DNA of 63,408 nucleotides from Isosphaeraceae bacterium (lineage in GTDB: Bacteria > Planctomycetota > Planctomycetia > Isosphaerales > Isosphaeraceae), in NCBI GenBank assembly GCA_025356475.1, contig JANXSX010000104.1:1-63408 (forward strand). The letters run 5' to 3'. Made by a program: the position numbers and the translations under genes. Positions within the stretch are counted from its first letter, which is position 1, and each line of letters opens with the position of its first letter. Under the pieces are notes generated by a model. The model did no database searches. It had not been told where the DNA came from and worked only from the letters and a program-made list of their open reading frames with translations. Of the stretch, positions 16,939-26,014 are shown in pieces.

Positions 16939-18004
16939 GGGAGAGCGGCTGACGTTCGATGACGGAGTTCGCTTGATGCGAGAAGGGGATCTCCTCTCAC
17001 TCGGTCGTGCGGCCGACGCCGTCAGCAAACAGCTCCATCCCGAGCCGTACCGAACCTACAACATCGACCGCAACATCAATTATACGAATGTTTGCGCTGC
17101 TGTCTGTGATTTCTGCGCATTCTACCGTAAAGTCGGACATTCCGAAGCGTATGTCCTGGACCGTGAGGTCTTGCTTGAGAAGATTCGCGAGACCGTCGAA
17201 CTCGGCGGTGATCAGATCCTGATGCAAGGGGGTCTACATCCCGACCTCCCCTTCGAGTGGTATGAAGAGCTGCTGCATGACATCAAGAGCCACTTCCCTC
17301 AGGTGAACATCCACGGCTTCAGTCCGCCGGAGTTGCACTTCTTCACCAAGCTCTACAAGATGCCGCTCAAGACGGTCCTCGAACGTCTCAAGCAGGCGGG
17401 GCTGGGAAGCCTGCCGGGTGGTGGAGGCGAAATCCTGGTCGACCGCGTCCGCAAAGAGATCACTCGCGGTAAGGTCATGACCGACGACTGGCTCAATGTC
17501 CACCGCGTCTGGCATGAACTTGGCGGTATCTCGACCGCAACAATGATGTATGGCCATATCGAGACCCTTGAAGAACGGATCACCCATTTCGAGCGGATTC
17601 GGCAGCTCCAGGATGAGACCGGCGGCCTGACCGCGTTCATCTCGTGGACGTTCCAGCCCGACCATACCGACATGGCGGACGTCCCCCCCGCTGGAGCATT
17701 TGAATATCTGCGTGTGCAAGCCATTTCACGACTCTATCTCGACAATGTCCCGAATATTCAATCGTCTTGGGTCACTCAGGGAGCCAAGATTGGCCAGCTT
17801 GCGCTCTATTTTGGTGCCAACGATATGGGGAGCTTGATGATCGAGGAAAACGTGGTTTCCTCGGCGGGTACGGTCCACCACCTCACCTTGGAACAGATCA
17901 AACGATCGATTCGCGAGTCCGGCTATATCCCACGTCAACGCAATGTGTTCTACGAATACATCGACGCCGAGCCGTCGAGCGAACTGGTACTCCTCGAAGC
18001 TTGA
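16898..18004 (+). CDS. mqnC: Cyclic dehypoxanthinyl futalosine synthase MqnC (radical SAM)
   Basis: The enzyme cyclises dehypoxanthine futalosine. The cluster motif is CAAVCDFCAF (CX3CX2C), followed by IDRNINYTNV just before it, MQGGLHPDLPFEWYEELL, FSPPELHFF, LGSLPGGGGEILVDRVR and TATMMYGH-like ATMMYGHIETLEER, which distinguish MqnC from MqnE. The start is TTG 16898, because GAAGGAG sits six bases before it and no ATG lies between there and the conserved core; this gives 368 residues, the usual size. It is the second gene of the mqnA operon and is followed by a terminator. Confidence 0.93.
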   Translation: MSSTVTAILRRAVEGERLTFDDGVRLMREGDLLSLGRAADAVSKQLHPEPYRTYNIDRNINYTNVCAAVCDFCAFYRKVGHSEAYVLDREVLLEKIRETVELGGDQILMQGGLHPDLPFEWYEELLHDIKSHFPQVNIHGFSPPELHFFTKLYKMPLKTVLERLKQAGLGSLPGGGGEILVDRVRKEITRGKVMTDDWLNVHRVWHELGGISTATMMYGHIETLEERITHFERIRQLQDETGGLTAFISWTFQPDHTDMADVPPAGAFEYLRVQAISRLYLDNVPNIQSSWVTQGAKIGQLALYFGANDMGSLMIEENVVSSAGTVHHLTLEQIKRSIRESGYIPRQRNVFYEYIDAEPSSELVLLEA

Positions 18005-18024
18005 GGAACATCTATCTCGGCTGT

Positions 18025-18049
18025 GTCGCTCGGAATTTTTCCGAGCGAC
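18025..18049 (+). terminator. Terminator hairpin after mqnC
   Basis: GTCGCTCGGAA (18025-18035) pairs perfectly with TTCCGAGCGAC (18039-18049) around a TTT loop, 20 bases after the mqnC stop. The 11-bp stem is strong, but no T-tract follows, so termination efficiency is uncertain. Confidence 0.55.
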
Positions 18050-18136
18050 TTGGCCCATTTGCAATGGCCTCCATTCTCTGCGCACCCCGCGAATCGGGAA
18101 GTCCCCACGAGTTCTGTCGGGCCGATTCCACGGGTC

Positions 18137-18168
18137 CTATCCTTCCGCTCAGGAGTGAGCTAGGATAG
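18137..18168. promoter_or_regulatory. Two-part hairpin upstream of the NatA/NatB-like genes
   Basis: CTATCCT (18137-18143) pairs with AGGATAG (18162-18168), and inside it GCTCA (18147-18151) pairs with TGAGC (18156-18160) around GGAG; an asymmetric internal loop separates the stems. It lies about 105 bases upstream of the ATPase start. It may be a leader hairpin, or a second terminator for mqnAC. Confidence 0.3.
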
Positions 18169-18274
18169 ACACAGGCGAGGCTAGCTCCGTGCGTTGCCTC
18201 GCCCGGTCGGTTCTTTCAAGACGGATCACTGTGCGCATCGACGGACTGAATCCCTCCATCGCGCGAGCTATTCT

Positions 18275-19042
18275 GTGATCCACGTCGAACGCCTCTCCAA
18301 GTCGTTTCTCGACTACCGCCGCGGCTGGGTCCCAGCGGTGGACGAGGTCAGTTTCGACTGCCAACCCGGCTCGGTCTATGGACTGCTGGGTCCAAACGGG
18401 GCCGGTAAGACGACCACGCTTCGCGTTCTGAGCACCGTTCTGCGCCCCACAAGTGGTCGCGCGTTGGTCGCTGGTTACGACGTTGAGACACAGCCGGAAA
18501 AGGTCAGGGCTAATATCGGTTATATGTCCGCCTCGACCGGCATCTACGACCGGATGAGTGCCTGGGAACTCGTTGAGTACTTTGGACTCCTTTACAGAAT
18601 GCCTCCCGAGCACCTCAAGGCGCGCATGGAGACCGTGTTCGACTGGCTCCAGATGAACGACTTCCGAGACGTGCTCGGTGGGAAGATGTCTACCGGCATG
18701 AAACAGAAAGTGTCGATCGCCCGCACCATCGTTCACGACCCACCCGTCTTGATCTTCGACGAACCCACTTCTGGCCTTGATATCATGGTCGCGCGGGTGG
18801 TGCTCCAGAAGATTGCCGAACTCCGAGATCTAGGTAAAACGATATTATTCTCAACACATCATATGCATGAAGTGGAAAAGCTCTGCTCACGAGTCGCGAT
18901 TATTTTCAAGGGGCGGGTCCAGGCCGAGGGTGAGCCGGCTGCACTCCTGGAAGAGTTTGGCCAGCCCGATCTTGAGGAATTGTTTTTCCACCTGGTCGAA
19001 CGTGCGGATCTCAACAAGACGCCTGCAAATCAACTCGACTGA
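18275..19042 (+). CDS. ABC transporter ATP-binding protein (NatA-like)
   Basis: The 255-residue ATPase is read from GTG 18275 ([10 protein letters not shown] follows); a TTG at 18194 would add 27 residues without homology-like character. Walker A is [12 protein letters not shown], signature [10 protein letters not shown], Walker [14 protein letters not shown]-loop [10 protein letters not shown]. The signature with STGMKQK is typical of the NatA/CcmA group of ABC-2 exporters, which includes sodium exporters. It is followed after 17 bases by the permease-protease gene. A short AT-rich run (about 18834-18875) overlaps the H-loop. Confidence 0.88.
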   Translation: MIHVERLSKSFLDYRRGWVPAVDEVSFDCQPGSVYGLLGPNGAGKTTTLRVLSTVLRPTSGRALVAGYDVETQPEKVRANIGYMSASTGIYDRMSAWELVEYFGLLYRMPPEHLKARMETVFDWLQMNDFRDVLGGKMSTGMKQKVSIARTIVHDPPVLIFDEPTSGLDIMVARVVLQKIAELRDLGKTILFSTHHMHEVEKLCSRVAIIFKGRVQAEGEPAALLEEFGQPDLEELFFHLVERADLNKTPANQLD

Positions 19043-19059
19043 ATCTCTTGAAAAGAGTG

Positions 19060-21246
19060 ATGCATATGTGGCCCTTGCGTTGGTCGATCGTCTGGGTGAT
19101 CTTCAACCGCGAGGTTCGTGATCAGTTGCGCGACAGGCGCACGCTTTTCATGATCTTCGTCCTGCCAATTTTGCTGTATCCCCTGCTCGGGATGGGGTTG
19201 GTCCAGTTTGCAGCCTCATTTGAACAGAAGCCCCGCACCGTGATTTTGGTCGGTGCGGAATCCCTTCCGGACACTCCTCCGCTACTCAATAAAGATCGGA
19301 CAGGTTTTGATCCATCCCTCTTTGACACCCCCCTCGAAGCTTCGCGTTTAATCGTCGCTTTGGGAGATCGAAAGAGTTCTTGGGGCGATCCCCAGACCCG
19401 GGAAATCGGCCTTCGCGGTCGGCAGGCTGACCTCGTCGTCCTGATCCCAGAATCGCTCAAGACGAACTTGGAGACTGAGCGAGTCCGTCCACCCCTCTTT
19501 TACGATAGTGCGGATGAGAAGAGTCAGAATACGTACCTCCGCGTCCGGGAAGTTCTCTCTCGCTGGAATGAGACGATCGTTGCCGGTCGCCTCAAGCGCG
19601 ATGATAAGCCGGAGTCTTACACCGAACCGATCTTACCGAAAGCGGAAGACGTGGCCGCCCCTGGTCAAGTGGGAGGAAGTGTCTGGGCCAAGCTATTCCC
19701 ATTCGTTCTTGTCATGATGTCGCTCACGGGTGCGTTTTATCCAGCGGTCGATCTCTGCGCGGGTGAGAAAGAGCGGGGAACGATGGAGACCTTGCTCATT
19801 AGCCCCGCCTCGCGCGGTGAGATCGTGATGGGTAAGTTCTTCACGGTGGTGTTGGCCAGCATCATGACGGCGGTCCTCAACATTATCAGTATGGGCCTGA
19901 CCGGCTGGCAGCTTGCGGGCCAACTTGGCATGAGAGGGGGGGGCAGTGGCGGGGCTCGCATGGCGATGGGGCTGGCCTCGCCAAGTTTTGTTTCCACGTT
20001 CTGGATGCTCGTCATCCTGGTCCCGCTCTCTTGCTTCTTTAGCGCAATCTGCCTGGCGCTCGCTGTGCTGGCCAAGAGCATGAAGGAGGGCCAATACTAC
20101 ATGACCCCTCTCTACATGGTCGCGCTTCCGCTGATTTTCTTGACGTTGATGCCTGGGATTGAGATCAACCTGTTTTATAGCCTCGTGCCGATCACAGGTG
20201 TCTCGCTCTTGCTTCGTAGCCTGATTCAAGGGCACTACGACGTTGCTTGGACCTTCTTCATACCCGTGCTTCTCCCTACGATCGTCTATGGCATTCTAGC
20301 CTTGCGGTGGGCAGTTGACCAGTTTAAACGTGAGGATGTTCTGTTTCGAGAGTCCGAACGATTTGAGCTTGGCCTTTGGATTCGCCACGTCCTTCGAGAC
20401 AAGGGCCCACTGCCGAGCGGCGGGCAGGCTCTGCTTTGCTTCGTCCTCATGCTCACATCCGCCTGGTTCATCACCCAAGCTCTCGGAACAAGTCTTGACT
20501 CCTTGACGTTAATGGCGGCGGGTCAGGCGGGCTTCATTCTGGCCCCCCCGGTCTTGATGAGTCTGCTACTCACGTCGAGTCCCCGTCGGACGCTCCGGTT
20601 GACCTGGCCCTCGGGCCGATATCTGGCGCTCGGGATAGGCCTTGCCATCACCCTCAACCCCTTGGTTCGTGAGCTTGGCTCGTATGTCGACTGGCTGTTT
20701 CCAACCTCCGAGGCGGTGAAGACGATTCTAGGAGGGATGATGGCCAAGGCCGACAACCTTTGGCTTGCCTTGGTCCTCTTCGCAGTCATCCCGGCGATCT
20801 GTGAGGAGTTCGCCTTCCGTGGATACATTCTCTCCGGCCTAGAGACTGCCTATTCTCGTTGGTCCGCGATCTTATTGTCATCGCTCCTATTCGGCTTTCT
20901 TCACGTGCTCTTAAGTCTCTTCCAACAACTGTTCAATGCGACGCTGTTGGGAATCGTGCTCGGCCTTTTGGCGGTGCGGAGTAAAAGTATCCTGCCTGGC
21001 ATCGTCTTCCATGTGATGACAAACGGCTTGGCCGTTCTGCTTGGAAGTCTTGGCACTTCGGCTCTCGCAGGGTATCTCTTCCGGCCTGGTTCTGACGGAC
21101 TATTTCGCGCACCGATCCTCGTGGTTGGTGCCGTCGCCTCGGTTGGAATGCTCTATCAATTGTGGCAGACCGGGTCTGAATCCGATGCATCGTTCGAGTC
21201 CAAGGACTCATTCCGCGAACTTGTGGGGACGGAAGGTCAGGGATGA
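19060..21246 (+). CDS. ABC-2 permease (NatB-like) fused to a CPBP intramembrane protease
   Basis: Read from ATG 19060 (ATG 19066 and TTG 19048 are alternatives) the product has 728 residues. The N-terminal two thirds is NatB-like: a first helix after FNREVRDQLRDRRTLFMIF, a large extracytoplasmic loop, then CAGEKERGTMETLLISPASR and several membrane helices. From about residue 500 it changes to a CPBP/CAAX-type protease: EEFAFRGYIL (EExxxR, about 582-587) and FGFLHVLLSLFQQ supply the catalytic glutamates and His. A second downstream His lies in PGIVFHVMTNGL. Such fusions are known in planctomycetes and may couple export to membrane proteolysis. Its stop overlaps the amidohydrolase start (ATGA). 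An eight-G run (19936-19943) lies in a glycine loop. Confidence 0.88.
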   Translation: MHMWPLRWSIVWVIFNREVRDQLRDRRTLFMIFVLPILLYPLLGMGLVQFAASFEQKPRTVILVGAESLPDTPPLLNKDRTGFDPSLFDTPLEASRLIVALGDRKSSWGDPQTREIGLRGRQADLVVLIPESLKTNLETERVRPPLFYDSADEKSQNTYLRVREVLSRWNETIVAGRLKRDDKPESYTEPILPKAEDVAAPGQVGGSVWAKLFPFVLVMMSLTGAFYPAVDLCAGEKERGTMETLLISPASRGEIVMGKFFTVVLASIMTAVLNIISMGLTGWQLAGQLGMRGGGSGGARMAMGLASPSFVSTFWMLVILVPLSCFFSAICLALAVLAKSMKEGQYYMTPLYMVALPLIFLTLMPGIEINLFYSLVPITGVSLLLRSLIQGHYDVAWTFFIPVLLPTIVYGILALRWAVDQFKREDVLFRESERFELGLWIRHVLRDKGPLPSGGQALLCFVLMLTSAWFITQALGTSLDSLTLMAAGQAGFILAPPVLMSLLLTSSPRRTLRLTWPSGRYLALGIGLAITLNPLVRELGSYVDWLFPTSEAVKTILGGMMAKADNLWLALVLFAVIPAICEEFAFRGYILSGLETAYSRWSAILLSSLLFGFLHVLLSLFQQLFNATLLGIVLGLLAVRSKSILPGIVFHVMTNGLAVLLGSLGTSALAGYLFRPGSDGLFRAPILVVGAVASVGMLYQLWQTGSESDASFESKDSFRELVGTEGQG

Positions 21247-22496
21247 CGATCGGGTCGATAACGCTCCGAGCCCGCTATATTCTCCCGGTGGAGGGAGCAG
21301 CGATCCCTGACGGTCGGATCACGATCGAAGCAGGCCGGATCACGGCGATAGGGGGGAATGTCGGGCGTGCGACCGACCTCGACCTGGGCGATGTGGCGAT
21401 CCTTCCGGGCTTCGTCAATGCGCACACACATCTGGAATTAGGGTTGATTGATCGAGCATCCTCTCAGCCGGAGGACGAGGTCACTTGGCTGAGTCGAGTG
21501 ATTGCGCAACGGCGCGATTGCAGCCGAGATGTACTTGCCGATAACGTCCGTGCGAATGTGAATGCAATCTTGCGGGCGGGGACGACCCTCGTCGCAGACA
21601 CGACGACGGTAGGCCTGAGCTGGCCGGCCATTGCTGGGGCTCCGATGCGTGGAGTCGTTTTTAGCGAAATTCTAGGGCTCAGCCGGATGCGAGGCGTCCA
21701 GACCGATGCTGAGGCTTGGGATTGGCTGAGCACCATCACGCTCGATGATCAAATTCGCGCGGATTGCCGACCCGGACTTAGTCCGCACGCGCCGTACAGC
21801 ACGGCTGGGTGGCTCTACCACAAGGCCGCTCTGAGTGGTCTGCCACTCTCGACCCATCTTGCCGAAATGCCCGAAGAGCTTGAACTTCTCCAGTATGGGA
21901 CAGGGGGTCTTCGGCGATTTCTGGAAGACCTAGGAGCGTGGGACCCAGCCTGGGAGCCGATCGGCCCGAATCCTGCCGATTATGTTCGCAAGGGCGACTT
22001 ACGTAAGGCCCACTGGCTCATCGCCCACGGAACCTATCTTTCTCCCTCCGACTTCTGGCAACTTCGGCCCGACGCAGCCCCAAACGGGCAGCGGGTCGCG
22101 ATCGCGTTCTGTCCCAGGACTCATGCACGATTTGGCCATGCTCGCCACCCGTTTCGCGAGATGATCGAACGAGGTATTGCTGTCTGCCTGGGCACGGATA
22201 GCCTTGCTTCCGCCCCCACCCTTGGGGTCCTCGACGAAGCACGGTTTCTCGCCAAGCAGGACGATGCACTCCCCGGCCAGCTTTTGCTGACGATGGCCAC
22301 ACTTTCCGGCGCATGGGCGCTCCACGCTGACAACCTGACCGGTAGCCTCAAAGTCGGCAAGTCGGCCGATCTCGCCGTCGTGGCGTTACCTGGCCATGAC
22401 GATGGCAACCCTTACGACCTCGTCATGCAGACCGACTTGCCCGTTCTCGCCACGATGTTCGCCGGGAAGTTCGTACGTGGCCCTTGGGAGTCGTGA
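21243..22496 (+). CDS. Amidohydrolase; candidate aminodeoxyfutalosine deaminase (MqnX-like)
   Basis: The 417-residue protein starts at the ATG overlapping the permease stop. It is a cytosine-deaminase/ATZ-type amidohydrolase: metal-binding HTHLE in PGFVNAHTHLELG, a mid-protein GLSPHAPYSTAG, STHLAEMPEELELL and the late GTDSLASAP with the catalytic Asp. The same superfamily includes the deaminase that converts aminodeoxyfutalosine to futalosine in some bacteria. With mqnA, mqnC and mqnE in the same window, that role is attractive but unproven. Guanine, adenosine or S-adenosylhomocysteine deaminase activity are alternatives. It is translationally coupled to an ABC permease, which is not explained by a menaquinone role. 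Confidence 0.8.
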   Translation: MTIGSITLRARYILPVEGAAIPDGRITIEAGRITAIGGNVGRATDLDLGDVAILPGFVNAHTHLELGLIDRASSQPEDEVTWLSRVIAQRRDCSRDVLADNVRANVNAILRAGTTLVADTTTVGLSWPAIAGAPMRGVVFSEILGLSRMRGVQTDAEAWDWLSTITLDDQIRADCRPGLSPHAPYSTAGWLYHKAALSGLPLSTHLAEMPEELELLQYGTGGLRRFLEDLGAWDPAWEPIGPNPADYVRKGDLRKAHWLIAHGTYLSPSDFWQLRPDAAPNGQRVAIAFCPRTHARFGHARHPFREMIERGIAVCLGTDSLASAPTLGVLDEARFLAKQDDALPGQLLLTMATLSGAWALHADNLTGSLKVGKSADLAVVALPGHDDGNPYDLVMQTDLPVLATMFAGKFVRGPWES

Positions 22497-22525
22497 GTAG
22501 GTCGAGTCCTTCTGATCTTCAACGC

Positions 22526-23629
22526 TCACTCGGGAGTACTCACAACAGGTGCGAACGTGTCTGCCTCGTGACTGGGGAAGTAAACGTCGTGAGTGGGGAC
22601 CCCATCGACTTCCCTTCGCAAGATCAAATAGATCAAGGCCGAAGCCGACCAAAGATAACTGTATGACCAGGAAAGCACGACAATGTCGATAATCTTGGTC
22701 CAGAGCGCCAAGATCGGCCCATTGGCCCCCAGTGCGATCGCGACTCGATCGTGAGGGGCTGAGAGCGATACCGTCCAGGCCGCCAGGTTCATGACCAGGT
22801 AAGCGACCAGCAGCAGTAACAATTCGCCGACCATCCCCAGAAGTGACGCGACCCCGACAAGTACGGCATATCGCCCCGTTCGCTGGCTGATATAGGAGAA
22901 CGATCGACTGATCGCATCGAAGATGTCTTCTCCCTCGGCAACGACGGTCAGGTGCATCAATGGCCAGGTGATTGCCAATGCCAGGAGCAGGATCGTCAGC
23001 GGCACCGCAGCCAGAATCGGCAGGAACCCGAGCACTCCTGAGATCGTTTCACCCAACTCACCAAGTCGCGAGATCGCTCCCACCAGAATGCCCGGCACTG
23101 CGAGGAACCCGACGATCAAGAGAGGGGCTAGCGGCGATCCGATCAACGCATAACTGCGTTTGAACGCGAATTTGAGCGCCGTGAGGAAACTTGCGCGATC
23201 GGTCGTGCCCGCCTCGACCACGGCGATTCGAGCGATCGCCCCGCCAATGATACCCCAGACCATGACTCCCCAGACTCCCGCAAGCCCGGCGTGAGCGAAT
23301 TCCGTCCACGAAGCATCCTCGCTGAAGACGCGTAACCAAGGAGCCCCTAAGACCCGGACTGGCATTGTTATCCGAGAGGGTACGGTTGAGACCGATTCGG
23401 TGGCTCTGTATGGGCTTCCTGGACCACCGAGTCCCGTCTTGGGGAAGACCGACTCCGCGAACGCGTTGCCGGCGAACATGGAATCGATTGCGAACCAGCC
23501 CAGCCCCATCAAGCCAATCCCGATGGCCCCCAGCAGGAGCTTGCGGGGGTCGAACGCCATCGAGACCCCTTTGCTGAGCCATGGCCAGATCGGGATTCGA
23601 TTCGACTGAGAACTGGATTCGACAGACAT
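22526..23629 (-). CDS. Hypothetical multi-pass membrane protein
   Basis: The 367-residue protein starts at ATG 23629 after a GGAG site. It has one helix near residues 32-52, a loop of about 60 residues, then five or six further helices. The loop between helices contains VVAEGEDIFDAISRSFSYIS, a motif frequent in planctomycete integral membrane proteins of unknown function. The C-terminus ends with REVDGVPTHDVYFPS. It is convergent with the amidohydrolase and lies just downstream of manA on the same strand (34-base gap), so the two may be co-transcribed. Confidence 0.8.
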   Translation of the reverse strand: MSVESSSQSNRIPIWPWLSKGVSMAFDPRKLLLGAIGIGLMGLGWFAIDSMFAGNAFAESVFPKTGLGGPGSPYRATESVSTVPSRITMPVRVLGAPWLRVFSEDASWTEFAHAGLAGVWGVMVWGIIGGAIARIAVVEAGTTDRASFLTALKFAFKRSYALIGSPLAPLLIVGFLAVPGILVGAISRLGELGETISGVLGFLPILAAVPLTILLLALAITWPLMHLTVVAEGEDIFDAISRSFSYISQRTGRYAVLVGVASLLGMVGELLLLLVAYLVMNLAAWTVSLSAPHDRVAIALGANGPILALWTKIIDIVVLSWSYSYLWSASALIYLILRREVDGVPTHDVYFPSHEADTFAPVVSTPE

Positions 23630-23663
23630 CCGAAAAGCTCCGTCAAGAAGTGGTCGCGGGGGG

Positions 23664-24656
23664 TCAAGGTACGACGCACGTCAGTATCGTAATCGATTCC
23701 GTGTTCGATGGCTGAATCTGACAAGTGCCGATAGCTGCGGGGAGGAGCGCTGTTTCGCCAAAGAGCAGGGGGGTCGACTGGCCGGCATGTTCGATCGTCG
23801 CCGATCCGCTGAGCCCGAGCACCAGGCTGAATCGATCGGCGAGACCGATTGTGGCCGGACCGCTCAGCGTCAGTCGTTCGAGAGCAAAATACGGAGAGGT
23901 GATCAACCGCTCCCGCGTACCGCATGCGATCGACTGTTTAATCACATGAACAGGATCCACAGGTCCAGCCGTGTAGTTTGTGGCTTCGAGCGACTCCGCG
24001 ATATGGAGTTGGCGAGGCTTGCCATCGGCTCCCAGCCTTCCCCAGTCATCAACCCGGAAGGTTGCGTCCGACATCTGCTGGATCTCCGCCAGCACAATTC
24101 CCGCGCCGATCGCATGGACGGTCCCGGCAGGAATGAAGATACAATCACCTGGCTCCGGATGGAACGCATGGAGCAGGGGTTCAACCCGCCCGTCGGTGAT
24201 CGCCGCTTCAAAGTCCGATCGCGTCACGCCCTGATTTAGGCCAGCATAGATCAGACTTCCTGGGTCGGAATCCATGATCACCCAGGCTTCGGTCTTGCCG
24301 TTATCGTTCACAAGTCGACGCCCAACTGCATCGTCGGGATGGACCTGGACCGACAGGACCTGGTGAGCATCGAGAAACTTGACTAAGAGAGGAAACTGGT
24401 CGTGATGAGGTAAGGCTGAACCCAAAATCGCTTGGTTATGATCGCGAAGCAAGTCGCGAAGTGAGGCCCCTCGCAACGGACCATTTGCGACCCGGCTCAC
24501 ATCCTCGCGGTGATCGCTAACTTCCCAGCTCTCAGCATAAGTTGAGCCGTCGCCAATCGGCTTGCCGAGTAGGTCGCCAAGTCGGCGGCCTCCCCAGATC
24601 AACGACTTGAGGATGGGCTCAAATTTGAGTGGATAGAGATCGAAGTTGCGGATCAA
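23664..24656 (-). CDS. manA: Class I mannose-6-phosphate isomerase
   Basis: The 330-residue zinc enzyme interconverts mannose-6-phosphate and fructose-6-phosphate. It starts at TTG 24656, preceded by TAGGAG at a seven-base spacing; reading further upstream adds 39 residues without family character. The core has LKFEPILKSLIWGGRRLG, VQVHPDD (zinc ligand), GKTEAWVIM, PGDCIFIPAGTVHAIG and ATFRVDDWGR. The length fits the short bacterial type. It faces away from tatC and probably feeds GDP-mannose or mannose catabolism. Confidence 0.93.
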   Translation of the reverse strand: MIRNFDLYPLKFEPILKSLIWGGRRLGDLLGKPIGDGSTYAESWEVSDHREDVSRVANGPLRGASLRDLLRDHNQAILGSALPHHDQFPLLVKFLDAHQVLSVQVHPDDAVGRRLVNDNGKTEAWVIMDSDPGSLIYAGLNQGVTRSDFEAAITDGRVEPLLHAFHPEPGDCIFIPAGTVHAIGAGIVLAEIQQMSDATFRVDDWGRLGADGKPRQLHIAESLEATNYTAGPVDPVHVIKQSIACGTRERLITSPYFALERLTLSGPATIGLADRFSLVLGLSGSATIEHAGQSTPLLFGETALLPAAIGTCQIQPSNTESITILTCVVP

Positions 24657-24792
24657 GGTCGAACTCCTACATAGGCGCGGGGCGTTCCTCTGCGCTGCGT
24701 GCCCGTTGTTGTAACCCTCTGGGCGAACTTGGTCCACCCGAGTCATTGTCGTGTGATTTTCTTCAGTGGTCACAGGCTCGATCAGTCCCCCT

Positions 24793-24821
24793 TTCGCAAG
24801 GGAGCGGTTCTCTGCTATAGT
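24793..24821 (+). promoter_or_regulatory. Candidate promoter of tatC
   Basis: TTCGCA (24793-24798) and TATAGT (24816-24821) are 17 bases apart, matching sigma70 hexamers at 4/6 and 5/6. They lie in the divergent region between manA and tatC, about 180 bases before the tatC start. Confidence 0.33.
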
Positions 24822-24997
24822 TCCTTTGTGGAACGCCCCCGCCCGACTGGCTGTCCCCGTGAGGCCTAAGGTGGTGCCGCTCGAAAGGGTTCCGGCCTCG
24901 GGACTGGCCGTTGCAACCCGCGTCTCCCCGCCTCCTCTTTTTCCGGCCGGTTCAGACTGCGCCGGTGCTGACGCCTTGCGGAAGGTGGTGTGACATC

Positions 24998-26011
24998 ATG
25001 GCTTCGGACAAAGACCTCTTCAGCGAAGAACAGACGATGGTTGCCATGAGTTTTGGCGACCACATTGAAGAGCTTCGCACGCGGCTAATCCTCGCGTTGG
25101 CGGGGCTCATGGTCGGCGTGACTCTGACGTTCGTGCCCCCCCTCAATCTTGGGGCTTGGGTAATGCAACGTCTGCAAGATCCCGCCAAGATCGCACTTAA
25201 GAAGTTTTACGACGAGCGATATCGCGAGAAGGCCAAGATCGCTTTGGCTGCCAAAAAAGTGACCCCGGTCATCCACGCTCTGATCCCGGCGAAAGACTTC
25301 GTCAGCCAGCTTCGGATCCTAGCCCCGAAACTCGAGCTGCCCGACGATGCCAGCCTCGAGAACCAGGTCGTCACCCTGCCACTCACCTACCTGGAGAGCG
25401 AGTCCATCGGCCTGATCCAGCAGGTTGTCGAGCCCCCCGCCGCGCTGATCTCGCTCTCGCCCCTGGAGACGATCACGATCTTCTTCATGGTCTGTATGGT
25501 CGCGGGACTCGTGATCACCAGCCCCTGGGTGTTTTATCAAGTCTGGGCGTTCATCGCCGCAGGACTGTACCGCCATGAAAAGACGTATGTGACCAAGCTC
25601 TTGCCAATGTCGCTGGGACTTTTCTTGGGCGGGGTCTTTCTTTGTTTCTTCGCCGTTCTGCCGGTCACGTTGGGCTTCTTACTCGACTTCAACGTCTGGA
25701 TGGGGGTCGAGCCGACCTTGCAGCTTAGCTCGTGGATGAGCTTCGCCACAATCTTGCCACTGGTCTTCGGGCTCTGTTTCCAGACTCCGCTCATCATGTT
25801 CTTCCTGGAACGGATCGGCATCCTCACCGTTGACGATTTCCGTTCCAAGCGCAAGTTTGCGATCCTGATCATGGTGATCGCCGCCGCGATCTTGACCCCT
25901 GGCCCCGACGTTTTCAGCCAGATGATGCTCGCGGTGCCGATGGTCGGCCTCTACGAACTTGGGATTATTCTGATCGCTCGATCACGCTCGAGGTCGCTCG
26001 CCACGACGTAA
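24998..26011 (+). CDS. tatC: Sec-independent protein translocase TatC
   Basis: The 337-residue membrane protein forms the twin-arginine signal receptor with TatA/TatB. The start is ATG 24998 (MASDKDLFSEEQTM). The conserved cytoplasmic N-terminus FGDHIEELRTRLI leads into helix 1. Between helix 1 and the rest lies an extra soluble insert of about 100 residues (about 50-150) that makes it longer than the usual 250 residues; this is common in planctomycetes. The remaining five helices follow, with VFYQVWAFIAAGLYRHEK as the second conserved loop. It is followed after three bases by the CobA-HemD gene. Confidence 0.93.
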   Translation: MASDKDLFSEEQTMVAMSFGDHIEELRTRLILALAGLMVGVTLTFVPPLNLGAWVMQRLQDPAKIALKKFYDERYREKAKIALAAKKVTPVIHALIPAKDFVSQLRILAPKLELPDDASLENQVVTLPLTYLESESIGLIQQVVEPPAALISLSPLETITIFFMVCMVAGLVITSPWVFYQVWAFIAAGLYRHEKTYVTKLLPMSLGLFLGGVFLCFFAVLPVTLGFLLDFNVWMGVEPTLQLSSWMSFATILPLVFGLCFQTPLIMFFLERIGILTVDDFRSKRKFAILIMVIAAAILTPGPDVFSQMMLAVPMVGLYELGIILIARSRSRSLATT

Positions 26012-26014
26012 CCG

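Noticed and set aside
19936-19943. Eight-G run in the permease gene as a phase-variation tract
   Set aside because: It encodes a glycine loop in an intact frame and is too short to claim switching without read data.
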